Below, piece by piece: positions 10,358 to 21,068 of a stretch of DNA of 64,000 bases; the first letter of the stretch is position 1, and every line of letters begins with the position of its first letter. The position numbers and the translations under genes were made by a program. Origin of the DNA: Smallanthus sonchifolius (Eukaryota > Streptophyta > Magnoliopsida > Asterales > Asteraceae); NCBI GenBank assembly GCA_023525975.1, contig CM042032.1:18482001-18546000 (forward strand), in the 5' to 3' direction. The notes under the pieces are model-generated. The model was not told the origin of the DNA. It did not search any database and worked only from the letters and a program-made list of their open reading frames with translations.

Positions 10358-13300
10358 TTAATTAGTTTTGGAGACCCAAGCCATGGTGGTCTTTGTTCGT
10401 CCATTTTTCTCAAAATAAACTACCTCAATTAATTCACAATCATGACTATCAAAAATGGGTGAATCCTTAGAAGATTTGGGATCAGAAGATTGAGAACTTT
10501 TAGATTTCTTGTTCCAGGACCCTCTCTTTTGTTTTACTGGAACAGTCGGCTTGCATTCAGAAGCACCAGGTGAACTAGTAGAAGCTTCACCTGATTGAAT
10601 TCCAGCCAGATGTTCCAGCTTTCTCAATCTCTTGTTCCTTCTTCTCCTCTATGGTTTGGAAAGTTTAACCACAAGATTCTCACCAGTTTGTGTACTACCA
10701 TAGGTAGATACACTAGGTTTAGCAGGTTGCTTTTCCCTTTTTGGAACAGATGGCTTAGCCTCAGATGTGGTCTTTGGCTTCACCATAGATTTCACTGGTG
10801 GTTTCACCTATTTTGATTTCGGACTTCAGGGTTGCTTCATTGATGGTGTCTTAGGGGAAACAGTTTGTTGTTGAACAATTGGCTGTTTCCCTTGGTTCTT
10901 ATCAGGACAGTTCACTAGGATGTGACCGACCATACCACAATGAAAACAAGCTCTTCTTTCCTTGTAAGTCCTCCTGTAAGGCTCTCTGCTTTTGGATGCA
11001 GATGACTCGGCTTGATGAGTAATAGGAGTTGTTTGATGAACATTACAAGCATCTTGTACTTGACCTGATTTAATTGACTCTTTAGGGTGTAGTGTTTATC
11101 AATGTTTTCTTGAAAATTCTTCCCCAAATTATTAGCAAAAGCTTCTTTCGTAATTTGCTTAATGGATTTGAAACCTCCATAAAGCTTCATTTTCAGTTTA
11201 TCATTTGTTTCAACAGTATTAGGTTAAGTTAAAATGAAATTGTTACGATCAGTAACAATGGGTTTCTTGACATTATGTTTATCAAGCAAATCTTCTGAGA
11301 CAACACCCTCAACTTTGGTTTTCTCAGAGCCTTCATCAGAAAAGAATTCCTCATCAGAAGCTGAGTCAGCCTTACTTGAGGAATCATCCTGACTTGAGGA
11401 TTCATCAAGGCATGACAAGTCAATATCAATTAAGCCGTTGACAAATTTCCTGCTTACTAGTGGAGGAATAGCATTAGTACCCAACCCTAAGCCATTCACT
11501 TGTCTCACTACTGATTCATAATGTTCCACCACAAAGCGAGAATTTTTCAACTTCTCAATTTTACCATTCAACTGCAAGACCTCATTCTACAACTTGGTAA
11601 TTTCATTATTTCCCTTTTCCAACCCCTTATACGCAACATCCAAATGAAACTGTTGTTCACTAATTTTAAGTGAAAAATCATGTCTGTCTTTCTTTAAAGT
11701 TTCAATTGAATCTTTGTAACATTTTTCATTTTCTTTGTAGCTTAAAGATGTTATACGAAGGGGTTCGACCTTGTCCTGAAGCTTAGAATTTTCTTCTTTC
11801 AAGCCAAGACATTTGAAACAAGAAATAACAGAAAAAGAGTTAGAGTCTACCTCTGTTGATGGATTTGATGCCTCCCCAATAGCCATGAGGGCAAGTGCAG
11901 TTGTAGACTCCCTTTGGTCAGCTACAGAAGCTTCCCTTTCTTCTGCTTCCATCATCTCAACGATCTCAGCCACGAGACCAACTTGTGTTTGAGCAATAAG
12001 AGCATCCTCCAAATGAACATCCCAATCAAAGCTTTCGTCCTGTTGAGCTACCAAAGCATTAGACGTTCCACCTTGACTTTGATTGCGGTTGTTAGAATTG
12101 TTGTACCCTTGACCATTTCCTTGGTTGTTTCCCTGGCTTGGTCTAGTGAATCCTGAAGCAGGTGCTTTATCCTTCTGACATTCACGAGCAAAGTGTCCAA
12201 AGTTCTGACACTTGTAGCACTTGGCTTTGGATTTATCAAAACCCACCTTGGCATTTGAATGCCCACCAATGAACTTCCTGCCAGTTCTATTCAAGAAATG
12301 CTTGGCCCTTCTCAAGATCATGGCCATATTCCATTGAATATCCATGTCCTCCATGTCATCTGGATCCACCAGATTAAAATCTTCTTCAATGGTTTCAGGA
12401 TCTGTAAGCTTACCACCAATGAAGTTCTCATAGGGAAGCATACACGATGAAAACAATGCTACATGATCTTCAGCTATCTTGGCTATAGCGGTCTGGTTAG
12501 CTGAAGATGTGGAGGTAGGATTTCTTGTGGAATTTTGGTGGTGACAACCAGATACAGATGCTGTAAAGCATGTATGACCACCACAAACATTCGAGTTATC
12601 TTCTTCATAAGAATTCCCTGAGAATAAGGCGATTCCTGAACCCCATGACTTAGTTGTGGAAGACGTCCCATAATACATAGAAGGTCTTGGATTTGAGGTC
12701 TCCCTAAGCTTTCTGTTTTTTCATGTTCATATAGTGTGCTTGAACCTTTCCAATTGCTTCTTCAATTGTCATCTCATAGAACTTGGGGTTCTCTCTCAGC
12801 AGAGTGGTATACATCTCAAACTTTGGTGGTAACGCATGCAGAAAATTTTCAACTAATTCCTCATCAGGATACTTTAGCTCAAAAGCTTTTAACTCAGTTT
12901 GCAGATGATAGAATCTAGATATAAGTTCATCTGTAGATTCATTCTCCAGGTATCTGAAGCCTTCATACTGCTTTCTCAGGAGATCTCTTTTGCTCTTCTT
13001 GATGTCACTATTCCCCTTAAATCTTTTCTGCAATGCCTTCCAGAGCTCTTTCGAATTATCATATCCTCTGAAGCTGTGAAAAAGCTCTCTAGTTAGGGCC
13101 ATTGTGATAGATCCACGTGCCTTCTTTTCTCTATCATAAACTTTCTTTTCTTCTTCATCTAGCTTAGATATAGGCTTGGGAACAATCTCATCAAGATATG
13201 TATAAGTCGGATGCTTATAACCCTCAAGTATAGGTATCCACAAAGAGGAATCAGTGTATGAAATATAATGCTCAAAGCGTGCTTTCCAATTCGAATAATC

Positions 13301-13390
13301 ATTAACATTCAGCAGCTTTGGTGGTTTTTGCGGAGTACCTATCTCGTTATCATAGTTAAGTAGGTTACCAAGATTCTGAAGATTTTCCAT
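10358..13390 (-). pseudogene. A1 gag (broken)
   Basis: The start is the ATG at 13390 (MENLQNLGNLLNY), which aligns with the A2 start at 36338. The N-terminal part (13390-12704) is the UBN2/retrotransposon gag domain (DYSNWKARFEHYI, LWKALQKRF). A CCHC knuckle, CYKCQNFGHFARECQ, lies near 12195, followed by an acidic Ser-rich segment and a second knuckle of the CFHCGMVGHI type near 10930. Frame breaks occur near 12710 and near 11050. In-frame stops lie at 11587-11589, 11224-11226 and 10649-10651. The last one, a TAG, is at exactly the same codon in A2. Gag would bind the genomic RNA and build the particle. Unlike short copia gags, it is long (roughly 1000 residues) with two separated knuckles. 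Confidence 0.88.
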
Positions 13391-13931
13391 AGTGTAAAAC
13401 TTAGTCAAAAACTCATAAAGTCAACACAACTTGCGCACTTAAGAATGGCCTTGCGCACTTACTATTTGTTGTTGCGTACTTAGCAAGTACGCAGGAGTAA
13501 TTGTTAAGTCGTATCCGCTAAGTACGCAGGAAGAGAAATTAAATACGCACAAGAATGGTCTTGCGTACTTAGCAAGTACGCACAAGACTGGTCGCAAAAT
13601 GCTTTATCCACCTGCTCCACCAACTTTTTCCAATCGCCGGAAATACTTCAGATCTTCAAATTTTGAAGATATGAACAAATTGATCAAGCCAAGAGGTTAG
13701 AAACTTGTTTCTAACAAACCCTTGATGATCAAAACAGTCAAATAAACAAGAAAAAAGTCAGATTTTGAAGGATTTTTGCTTTCAAAATAGCGCTCAAGAG
13801 CTACCTCCATTTTATCACAAAAATCACCAAAATCGGTCACTTTTCCTTGTTGAAAGGCTGTAGATTGTGTCGAAAATGCTCCTAACACACTCACAACACT
13901 CGAAATCAAGAGCAAAGGCTCTGATACCACT
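13391..13931 (-). promoter_or_regulatory. A1 leader with palindrome array (13431-13588)
   Basis: The untranslated leader between primer site and gag holds several GCGTACTTAGCAAGTACGC-type palindromes and half-units (13431-13588), the same motif as the LTR array at 14158-14278. The A2 leader has the same feature (36101-36298). It might act in transcription or as RNA hairpins; the sequence cannot say which. Confidence 0.6.
13919..13930 (-). other. A1 primer-binding site
   Basis: On the minus strand this reads GTGGTATCAGAGC next to the LTR end (TACA), the usual plant initiator tRNA-Met site. Confidence 0.8.
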
Positions 13932-14515
13932 TGTAGGTCCCTCGGGTGTCTCAGATCGTCACATGCAAGTGTGTTCCTATTCGAACCGGGTTCGGAATGC
14001 CTGTGACTAGGTGGAGTATCAATCAACACAAAGTAAACCGACAACAAAAGACAAGACACTTTCAAACTTCGTTTATTGATAATCACAGCCGGTTATAGAG
14101 AGAATGAGTGCGTACATAATTCTGTCACTAACTGGCTATATTTACTAGACATATTTCCTGCGCACTTAGCAAGTGCGCAGGGCTTAACCCATGCGTACTT
14201 AGCAAGTACGCAAACTCTGTTCTTGCGTACTTGCTCAGTACGCAGGATATACATCCTGCGCACTTACTAAGTGTGCACAACACTTAACAAAGACAACTAC
14301 AACGACAAGTACCTACGAACATGATTACAACTTGATAAACCAATACATACAGACGCTGACATACAAATAGATAAAGACATTACATAAGTAAAAAAAATCT
14401 TCAGAGTGCTTGTCACAAGAATTGCTTCAAAAACTCCCCCTTGACAGCAGCTCTTGAGATGTTTTTAGTCTCTAGCAGCAGCTTTAGAGTGATTGTCACA
14501 AGAATTGCTTCAACA
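13932..14515 (-). repeat. A1 5' LTR with duplicated tip
   Basis: On the plus strand it begins TGTAGGTCCC and ends CTTCAACA. The core, 13932 to about 14430, corresponds to the A2 LTR. The outer 28 bp of the LTR (about 14402-14429) occur again at 14488-14515. Between the copies lie about 58 bp that include the reverse complement of the polypurine tract (AAGGGGGAGT, about 14433-14442) and the end of ORF3, sequence that normally lies next to the 3' LTR. A TATA-like TAAATATAG lies near 14135-14143 (minus), just downstream of the palindrome array. Confidence 0.85.
14158..14278 (-). promoter_or_regulatory. A1 LTR palindrome array upstream of TATA
   Basis: Four units include GCGCACTTAGCAAGTGCGC (14160-14178) and GCGTACTTAGCAAGTACGC (14193-14211), both perfect 8-bp arms around three bases. 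The C-to-T change in one arm is matched by G-to-A in the other. In the direction of transcription the array ends about 15-20 bp before the TATA-like box. Confidence 0.75.
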
Positions 14516-16469
14516 TATAACAAGATGCCAGTCATAAACAAGTTTCACAATTCCAAGTAATTAAACTTTTATACATGAGTCCACAACCAACCCTAGTGAT
14601 CGATAGCTCTACCGTCCCACACCTTGTTAGGGTGTTAGACTAAGTGTAAGTGTCTAGTATGCAGTTTCTAAACACCGAGCTCCTTCCAAGTTGATCAGAA
14701 TCCACAACCTGAAGGACGCTCGAAATTGATTGGCATGCATCAACCCGAGGACCGGATGGGCTAGTCAGGCCAATAGATCTATTTACGTACTCCCGTGGCG
14801 TCCTCGAAGTTAATGGTTGTGTTCTTTTAGAAATAAGAAAGGCTTTGTAGTAAAAAGTGACATAGAATAGCAACATGTATAAACCAGTTTAGTTTAACAA
14901 GAATTAGAAAGATGTTTTCTACCCCAAAGTAGAAATAAAAGAGGGGCTAGGAACTCACCTTGCAAGTGAAAGGGTTGAACTTGAACTTGTACTAACTTGG
15001 ATTGAATGCCTTAAAGATACCCTAGGTAAGTTTGTTAAGTTAATCAGAAACAAGTTAAGGATAGTAGAGGGATTGATAGTGTAATTAGTTGAAAGCAGTT
15101 GTAGTATATTAGAGTGATTATCATTCCAGAGTAGTACCTCCAACAGAAAAGTTCCCAGGAAAGAATGACGGGTCCAGGAGAGATTTATACACCACTCTTT
15201 CCTTAGATAGAACTTTACTGCTTGTAAGATAACTACATACCGGTTGGATGGTTACTCTATCGGTATACTAGACCAAGTTTAGGGTTTGTTTGGTTAGTTT
15301 GGAAAGTATAAGGGTTAAAGTGTAAATATGAATTTTGTATCAATAGAAATTAAATAAGTTGATTATTAGAAACGTTTAATTTGAAAATAAGGAGTTTTAA
15401 TATAAACATGAGTTAAAAGCTGAAAGTAATCAAGGAAGATCAAAATCAGGTTTTTAAATAAAAGTTTGAACAAGTTTAATGAAATAAGGCTTTTGATATT
15501 GGATTAGATCTATGACTACAACATAAACATGTTGGGGAATCATAGATCTAAGCTAGTTATGAAGGATTTTGAAAGAAAAAGTGTTAAACAACAAGAACAT
15601 ATGAAGAACTTACTCAGAATAGAAGGATTTAAGCTAAATTTTCCAAGAGACGAAAAGAACAACCTTTAGTTGCTAAAGAGCCGTAGAGGATTGTTGATGT
15701 GTGAAGAATGAATGAGGTTTAAGTCTCTATTTATAGGGCGGGTTTGAGAGGAAAAGGGGGAAAAATTTGTTAGGTTTTTTTACTAGGATAACAAAGGTGA
15801 TAAGCATAGCTTTATAAATCTTAGAGTTTTTATAAAAAAAAATTGAATAATGGATATGGGTGGGGAGGGGGGGGGTTAGAAAACGAAATTTTGAGGATAG
15901 GGATGATAAGATTGAGTTCAAAATTAGTTAGTTAATGGGTGGAATGGATTAGGATAGGATTTAAAAATAAAAATAATGGTTTTAACTCATTTAGGATACG
16001 TTTAAAGTAATTAATTGATTTTATTAATTTAAATATTAAATAATTATATATTTTCTTAAAATTAAAAAAATTATAATAATAATAATAATGATATATGATT
16101 GAATGTAAAAAAATTAACCAGATTTCAAAAACGTTACAAAAGAAACCCTAAAATTTACGTATCTGTAACTTTTACCCTTGAAATTTTATTTTAGTCAAAA
16201 GAAGTTATAAACTTCAATTATTTTAATTAGGTTAGAGTCTAAGGCATCCAAAGTTACCATAAGTAGCAAGTTCTAGAATGAATACGAGTTTAAGATATGG
16301 TATCAAAATAGAATAAGTAAGCCGCTCTAAAGTGCAACCGAATACTTACATTAGATTGGGCTTAGAAGTTTGAAATGAAAGATATCATATGACGCACAAG
16401 AATTAGAAATATGATCTACATAGAGTCAACAAGTCTTATAGTTCAGGTATAGAAATCAGGGATGTCACA
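14516..16469 (-). repeat. N1 3' LTR (truncated by A1)
   Basis: It aligns with 18886-20861 along its full length and ends at TGTGACATCCC (minus-strand start). It contains the AGGAAAG stem-loop (15152-15210) and a donor-like CAAGGTGAGTTCC near 14957-14971. AT-rich stretches and a (AAT)n run lie near 16070-16090. Confidence 0.9.
15152..15210 (-). ncRNA. Candidate stem-loop, N1 3' LTR copy
   Basis: On the minus strand the arm TCTAAGGAAAGAGTG pairs with CATTCTTTCCTGGGA (one mismatch, two G-U). A TATA-like GTGTATAAATC lies in the loop, so the element may instead mark the LTR promoter. The sister LTR copy at 19562-19620 has a weaker stem. Confidence 0.4.
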
Positions 16470-16560
16470 GTCTCTACTAGTTAAAAGAATTTCATCTCGA
16501 AATTTAACTAGCAGATGTTGTGTTAACATGAAATAGATGTGGGTTAGTTATCTGTTATCA
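16470..16560 (-). other. N1 region next to 3' LTR (polypurine position)
   Basis: The minus-strand sequence TTTCGAGATGAAATTC followed by an A/G-poor AACTAGTAGAGAC precedes the LTR. The context matches other gypsy 3' ends, but the purine tract is weak. Confidence 0.45.
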
Positions 16561-16914
16561 AGGCTAGTTCTTGGTCCAGCTTCCGATTCCACCTTCAATG
16601 CACCAGTAGTGTTTCTATATAGGGTGTACCGCAGCTAACCTTCCACACCTCCTACACTTCAAAAGCGTTGCAGTCACCGACCAAAACTTATGACTAACTG
16701 GGGTAATGTTGGGTGGGATTGATAGTAGGGTCGTTAACTGAGGCTAGTTCTTGGCTCGGCTTCTAGTCTCACTTCCAATGCACCATTAGTAATTATATAG
16801 AGGGTGTACCACAGCTAACCCACCACACCTCTAGCACCTCGAAAGCGTACTAGTCACCTACCAAAACTACTCACTAACTTGGATAGTGTTGGTGGCATAA
16901 ATTGAGTTTAGAAA
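16561..16914 (-). repeat. 180-bp tandem duplication in N1
   Basis: The segments starting AGGCTAGTTCTTGG at 16561 and 16741 are two diverged copies with an exact 180-bp offset. Both contain GGGTGTACC and CACACCTC blocks. It is non-coding and its function is unknown. Confidence 0.85.
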
Positions 16915-17447
16915 TTTCTCAAGGGTATGGGGTACTTGATACATAACATAATTTCAACACACACCAATGCACCTGTAAATTCACAATTACGTTCCGGACC
17001 GCACAAGTCAATTTACCTTACATGAATGTCTAATGTCCTTCCATTATGCATCTATGACATGATAATAGTTATGTAGGCAAAAGTTGTGGATGTCATAGAG
17101 TAGTCATGGACATAAAATAGAAATTGATAGATCATATACATTGAAATGCAATTGAAATTGATAGAATAAGCTAGTTTGAGATTCAAGTAGACATTGGGAC
17201 AATTAAGTTTCAAGCAAATGAAATTTCCAATTCATATTACAAAACAAGTAAACATAGAATTTAAGATAACCCAAAGTAATAAACATGAATTAATAAAAAA
17301 ATCATAGTAGCCACACTCTCCCCTAGTTACTAGGATTTCATCATAAAATTTAACTAGTGGAGTCTGTGTTATCTTGGAATTTGGATAGCTAGATCTTGAT
17401 GAGCTTCAGGTGCTCCTAAGATAAAAACTCGACCTTGAGCAGCTTGA
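16915..17447 (-). other. N1 internal non-coding stretch
   Basis: AT-rich sequence between the tandem duplication and the gag remnant. A GAAATCCTAGTAACTAGGGG-like segment near 17320-17345 (minus) resembles the polypurine-side sequence at 16480. No coding capacity recognised. Confidence 0.4.
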
Positions 17448-17831
17448 TTATTGATATGTTTTTAGCTCGGGACAACAGTTTCTAAGGGGGTTAAGGCCAC
17501 CACATTCATAGTAGGCGCTGACACTGTTGATGGGAGCATGGTTAGTTATCACGGTATTGGTGGTGTTGGTAGTAGTAGGAGGCGCTTTGCAGTTCTGAGC
17601 GAGGTCGCCAAATTTGTCACAGTTATTGCACTTGCGGCACTCTCCAGTGTGATGTAGTGGCCACTTAGGGCACTTAGGCAGTGATCCTGAATAGGGTTTA
17701 ATGGTTTTGGTGGTTGGGATAACAGTGTTTATTGGTATAGCAGGGGTTACCATAGTAGGCAGGACATTGAGTAGTTGGGTGACAATGGTGGCAATCTAGT
17801 TGATTTCGGTAGTGTCACGACGAGGAGGCAT
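17448..17831 (-). pseudogene. N1 gag remnant with damaged zinc knuckles
   Basis: The ATG at 17831 starts MPPRRDTTEIN, followed by an in-frame TAG (about 17799). The frame then runs on to a stop at 17448-17450. The gag core is missing: about 25 residues after the start it reaches MVTPAIPIN, which in T1 lies just before the knuckles (MVTPIIPIN). The first knuckle reads CNNCDKFGDLAQNC with Asp in place of His. The second, YYECGGLNPLRNCC, has lost its first Cys and its His. It cannot be a working nucleocapsid. Confidence 0.75.
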
Positions 17832-18610
17832 TCCAGTACGTTCAGATAAGATGACGAGATTAATTAAGGTGGTAAGTGATAGTTTGAAGATAAAGCAAAC
17901 AAGGATATAATTTCACTCATAATCAAATTGTTACAAATGAAGAAAGATAGAGGCAAAATATATGTGTTTGTGTCTAGAGTTTGAATTTAAAGAGGAGAAT
18001 AATGACAAATCAAAATCTGGGTCTGTATCATAGATTCTAGGAAGATGTGTTTTAGCCTATAAGTGATACTCACACCAAAGATTCCCAAGAAGATGTGACG
18101 GGTCCTTACTTAGGGATTTATACACCACATCCTTCCTAGACAGAATCTTTAGTGTATAGGTACCCACTCTTCCAGATTACACATGTTCCTATCATCCACC
18201 AATCGGGCCTTGATTCTGACGAGAGTAATTAGGGAATCGTCTCGGCACCGTTGCTTAGTCGTCGCTTCTCCTGAAAGTGGATCAACTACAAATGGGTTGG
18301 GTCTAACTCTGCTTTCTGCACTGCCACTCTCTCGACGGTGTAGGGTTAGCTGGTCATACCATGACTGCGTTTTTCGGGCGATAAAGGCTCTTCACGTCAG
18401 ACTGCAATTCTGGGTCGCCTGGTTCTGTGTGATGGTTCGTCAAGATAAGCGTGTTGTTTTCGAGAAAGAGTAATGAGAAGGCACATAAGGGTTAAAGAAA
18501 CAATTAAACAAATAGAGCACATAGTTTCCTAATAAGGGAACTCGTATGGTTATAGTCTAGGTCCATTCTAAGGTAGCCTAATTCTCTATAACCTGTCTCT
18601 GATACCAATC
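17832..18610 (-). other. N1 leader and primer-binding site
   Basis: Non-coding leader. The primer site TGGTATCAGAGA reads on the minus strand at 18607-18596, directly inside the 5' LTR. A stem-loop is at 18080-18142. A forward open stretch at 18183-18473 looks like chance. Confidence 0.7.
18080..18142 (-). ncRNA. Candidate leader stem-loop, N1 copy
   Basis: On the minus strand the inner stem pairs AAGGATGTG with CACATCTTC (with G-U), followed by imperfect outer pairs. The loop carries GTATAAATCCC and GGACCCG, as in the other copies. It occupies the same leader position as the T1 copy at 3305-3363. Confidence 0.4.
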
Positions 18611-20861
18611 TGTAACACCCCCGCCAAGGCGGAAACACGAGGGAACGATGAATTGAATCATTACACATGATCAAAAGAAATTTACTATTAAAATGATTGA
18701 ATAGTTGATTACATTGATTACAAGAGATCAAACAAACAAGTAGCACAAATAATTCTTTTTTTGTTAAAAACTAGCTAAGTCCACTAAGGCATGAGTCCTT
18801 GATCCTAGCATGAGCTTATCAACATGCTAAAATAGGTCAACTAAAAAGTTGGTGAGAACATAGGTTTAGATAAATATATAGCAATAGATAACAAGATGCC
18901 AGTCATAAACAAGTTTCACAATTCCAAGTAATTAAACTTTTATACATGAGTCCACAACCAACCCTAGTGATCGATAACTCTCCCGTCCAACACCTTGTCC
19001 GGGTGTTAGACTAAGTGTAAGTGTCTAGTATGCAGTTTCTGAACACCTAACTCCTTCCACGTTGATTAGAATCCACAACCTGAAGGACTCTTAGAATTGA
19101 TTGGCATGCATCAACCTAAGGACCAGATGGGCTAGTCAGGCCAAGAGATCTATTTAAGTACTCCCGTGGCGTCCCCGAAGTTAATGGTTGTATAGTTTTA
19201 GAAATAAGAAAGTGACATAGAATAGCAACTTGTATAAACCAGTTTAGTTTTACTAGAATTAGAAAGTTTGTTATTTAATGCAAAAGAATAGTTTTGACTC
19301 TCGTATTTGAATTCCGTTTTGATATAGCAGCATGTTTTCCTCCCCAAAAGAGGGTCTAGGAACTCACCTTGCAACTGAAAGGGTTGAACTTGAACTTGTA
19401 GTAACTTGGATTGAATGCCTTAAAGATTCCCTAGGTAAGTTTGTTAAGTTAATCAGAAACAAGTTAAGGATAGTAGAGGGATTGATAGTGTAGTTAGTTG
19501 AAAGCGATTGTTGTATACTAGAGTGATCATCTTTCCAGAGTAGTACCTCCAACAAAAAAGTTCCCAGGAAATAATGACAGACCCAGGAGGGATTTATACA
19601 CCACTCTTTACTTAGACAGAACTTTACTGCTTCTCAGATAACTACATACTGGTTGGATGGTTACTCTATCAGTATACTAGACCAAGTTTAGGGTTTGTTT
19701 GGTATGTTTGGAAAGTATAAGGGTTAAAGTGTAAATTTGAATTTAGTATCAATAGAAATGAAATAAGTTGAATATTAGAAAGGTTTAATTTGAAAATAAG
19801 GAGTTTTAGTATAAACATGATTTAAAAGCTGAAAGTAATCAAGGAAGATCAAAATCAAGTTTTTAAATAAAAGTTTGAACAAGTTTGATGAAATAAGGCT
19901 TTTTATCTTGGATTAGATCTATGACTATAACATAAACATGTTGGGGAATCATAGATCTAAGCTAGTTATGAAGGATTTTTAAGTAAAAAGTATGAAACAG
20001 CAAGAACATATATAGAACTTACTCAGAATTGAAGGATTTAAGATAAAATCTTCCAAGAGACGAGAAGAACAGCCTTTAGTTGCTATAGAGCCCTAGAAGG
20101 TTGTTGAGGTGTGAAGAATGAATGTGGTTTAAGTCTCTATTTATAGGGTGGGTTTCAGAGGAAAAGGGGGAAACGTTTGTTAGGTTTTTTGACTAGGATA
20201 ACAAAGGTGATAAGCATAGATTTATAAATTTTAGAATTTTTATAAAAAATTTGAATAATGGATGGGGGGGTAGATCAAGAAATTTTAAGGATAGGGATGA
20301 TAATATTGAGTTCAAAATTAGTTAGTTAATGGGTGGAATGGATTAGGATAGGAATTAAGAATAAAAATGATGGTTTTAATTCATTTAGGATAAGTTTAAA
20401 GGAATTAATTGATTTTATTAATTTAAATAATAAATAATAATATATATTCTTAAAATTTTGAAAAATATAATAATAATAATAATGATATATGATTGAATTT
20501 AAAAAAATAACCAGATTTCGAAAACGATACAAAAGAAACCCTGAAATTTACGTATGTGTAACTTTTCCCTTGAAATTTTATTTTAGTCAAACGAAGTTAC
20601 AAACTTGAATTTTTTTGATTAGGTTAGAGTCTAAGGCATCCAAAGTTACCATAAGTAGCAAGTTCTAGAAAGAATACGAGAATCAGATATGCTATCAAAA
20701 TAGAATAAGTAAGCCGCTATAAGGTGTAATCGAATACTTACTTTAGATTGGGCTTAGAAGTTTGAAATGAAAGATATAATATGAGGCATAAGAATTAGAA
20801 ATATGATCAACATAGAGTCAACAAGTCTTAGAGTTCAGGTATAGAAATCAGGGATGTCATA
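18611..20861 (-). repeat. N1 5' LTR (2.25 kb)
   Basis: On the plus strand it begins TGTAACACCCCCGCC and ends GGGATGTCATA, where the other LTR ends TGTCACA, so the terminal CA is mutated. It contains the small hairpin CAACTAAAAAGTTG at 18838-18851 and a donor-like motif near 19364-19378 (minus). Confidence 0.92.
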
Positions 20862-21068
20862 GTTTTTATGCTCTTTTTCTTATATTTCTATTGATTCCAT
20901 CAATAACAACTAATCTATAGCTGATTTGGTGATCAGATCATCACTAGAATCATCATAGCACTAGATCCCCCTCGAATGGGACTTATCTTTAAGTTTTGGG
21001 TTGGGTATATATGTAGTTAGGGTTGAAAATAAGGGATATATGTAATTCTATCTTTAATGAATGCCAAT
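20862..21068 (+). other. Unassigned stretch between N1 and recognisable G2 pol
   Basis: AT-rich sequence with no clear protease coding, although the preceding G2 protease would be expected here. It may be diverged protease sequence or a further small insertion. I recognise nothing in it. Confidence 0.3.

Larger units (their letters stand above)
1..14515 (-). mobile_element. A1: Sirevirus-like Ty1/copia element (3' part outside window), split by T1
   Basis: Read on the minus strand, the element runs from a 5' LTR (13932-14515) through a leader (13391-13931) and gag (10358-13390) to the start of pol (10281-10350 and 473-1). The rest of pol, ORF3 and the 3' LTR lie left of base 1. Gypsy element T1 interrupts it at 474-10280. 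It is the same family as A2 (35289-51237): the gag proteins align throughout, and LTR and leader carry the same palindromes. It is inserted in the 3' LTR of N1; the N1 sequence resuming at 14516 matches the second N1 LTR from about 18886. The coding sequence is broken by at least three stops and two frameshifts. Family assignment is by homology seen within the window; the name Sirevirus rests on the gag-pol-ORF3 layout of A2. Confidence 0.85.
14516..20861 (-). mobile_element. N1: non-autonomous Ty3/gypsy element (LARD-like)
   Basis: The LTRs are 14516-16469 (3', left end cut off by A1) and 18611-20861 (5'). The internal part is only 2.1 kb, with a tRNA-Met-type primer site, a leader, a short gag remnant and no pol. 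The 5' LTR is 2251 bp. The first 275 bp of its plus-strand sequence (18611-18885) have no counterpart at the left copy because A1 is inserted there; that piece must lie left of the window. Movement would have needed enzymes from an autonomous relative. Inserted in G2. Confidence 0.85.

Noticed and set aside
13431..13588. Repeats spaced like a CRISPR array
   Set aside because: The units are palindromic LTR/leader motifs with irregular spacing in a plant retroelement; no CRISPR features.
18183..18473. Forward open frame of 96 codons in the N1 leader
   Set aside because: It lies opposite to the element, has no homologue I recognise and overlaps the leader and stem-loop zone; likely chance.
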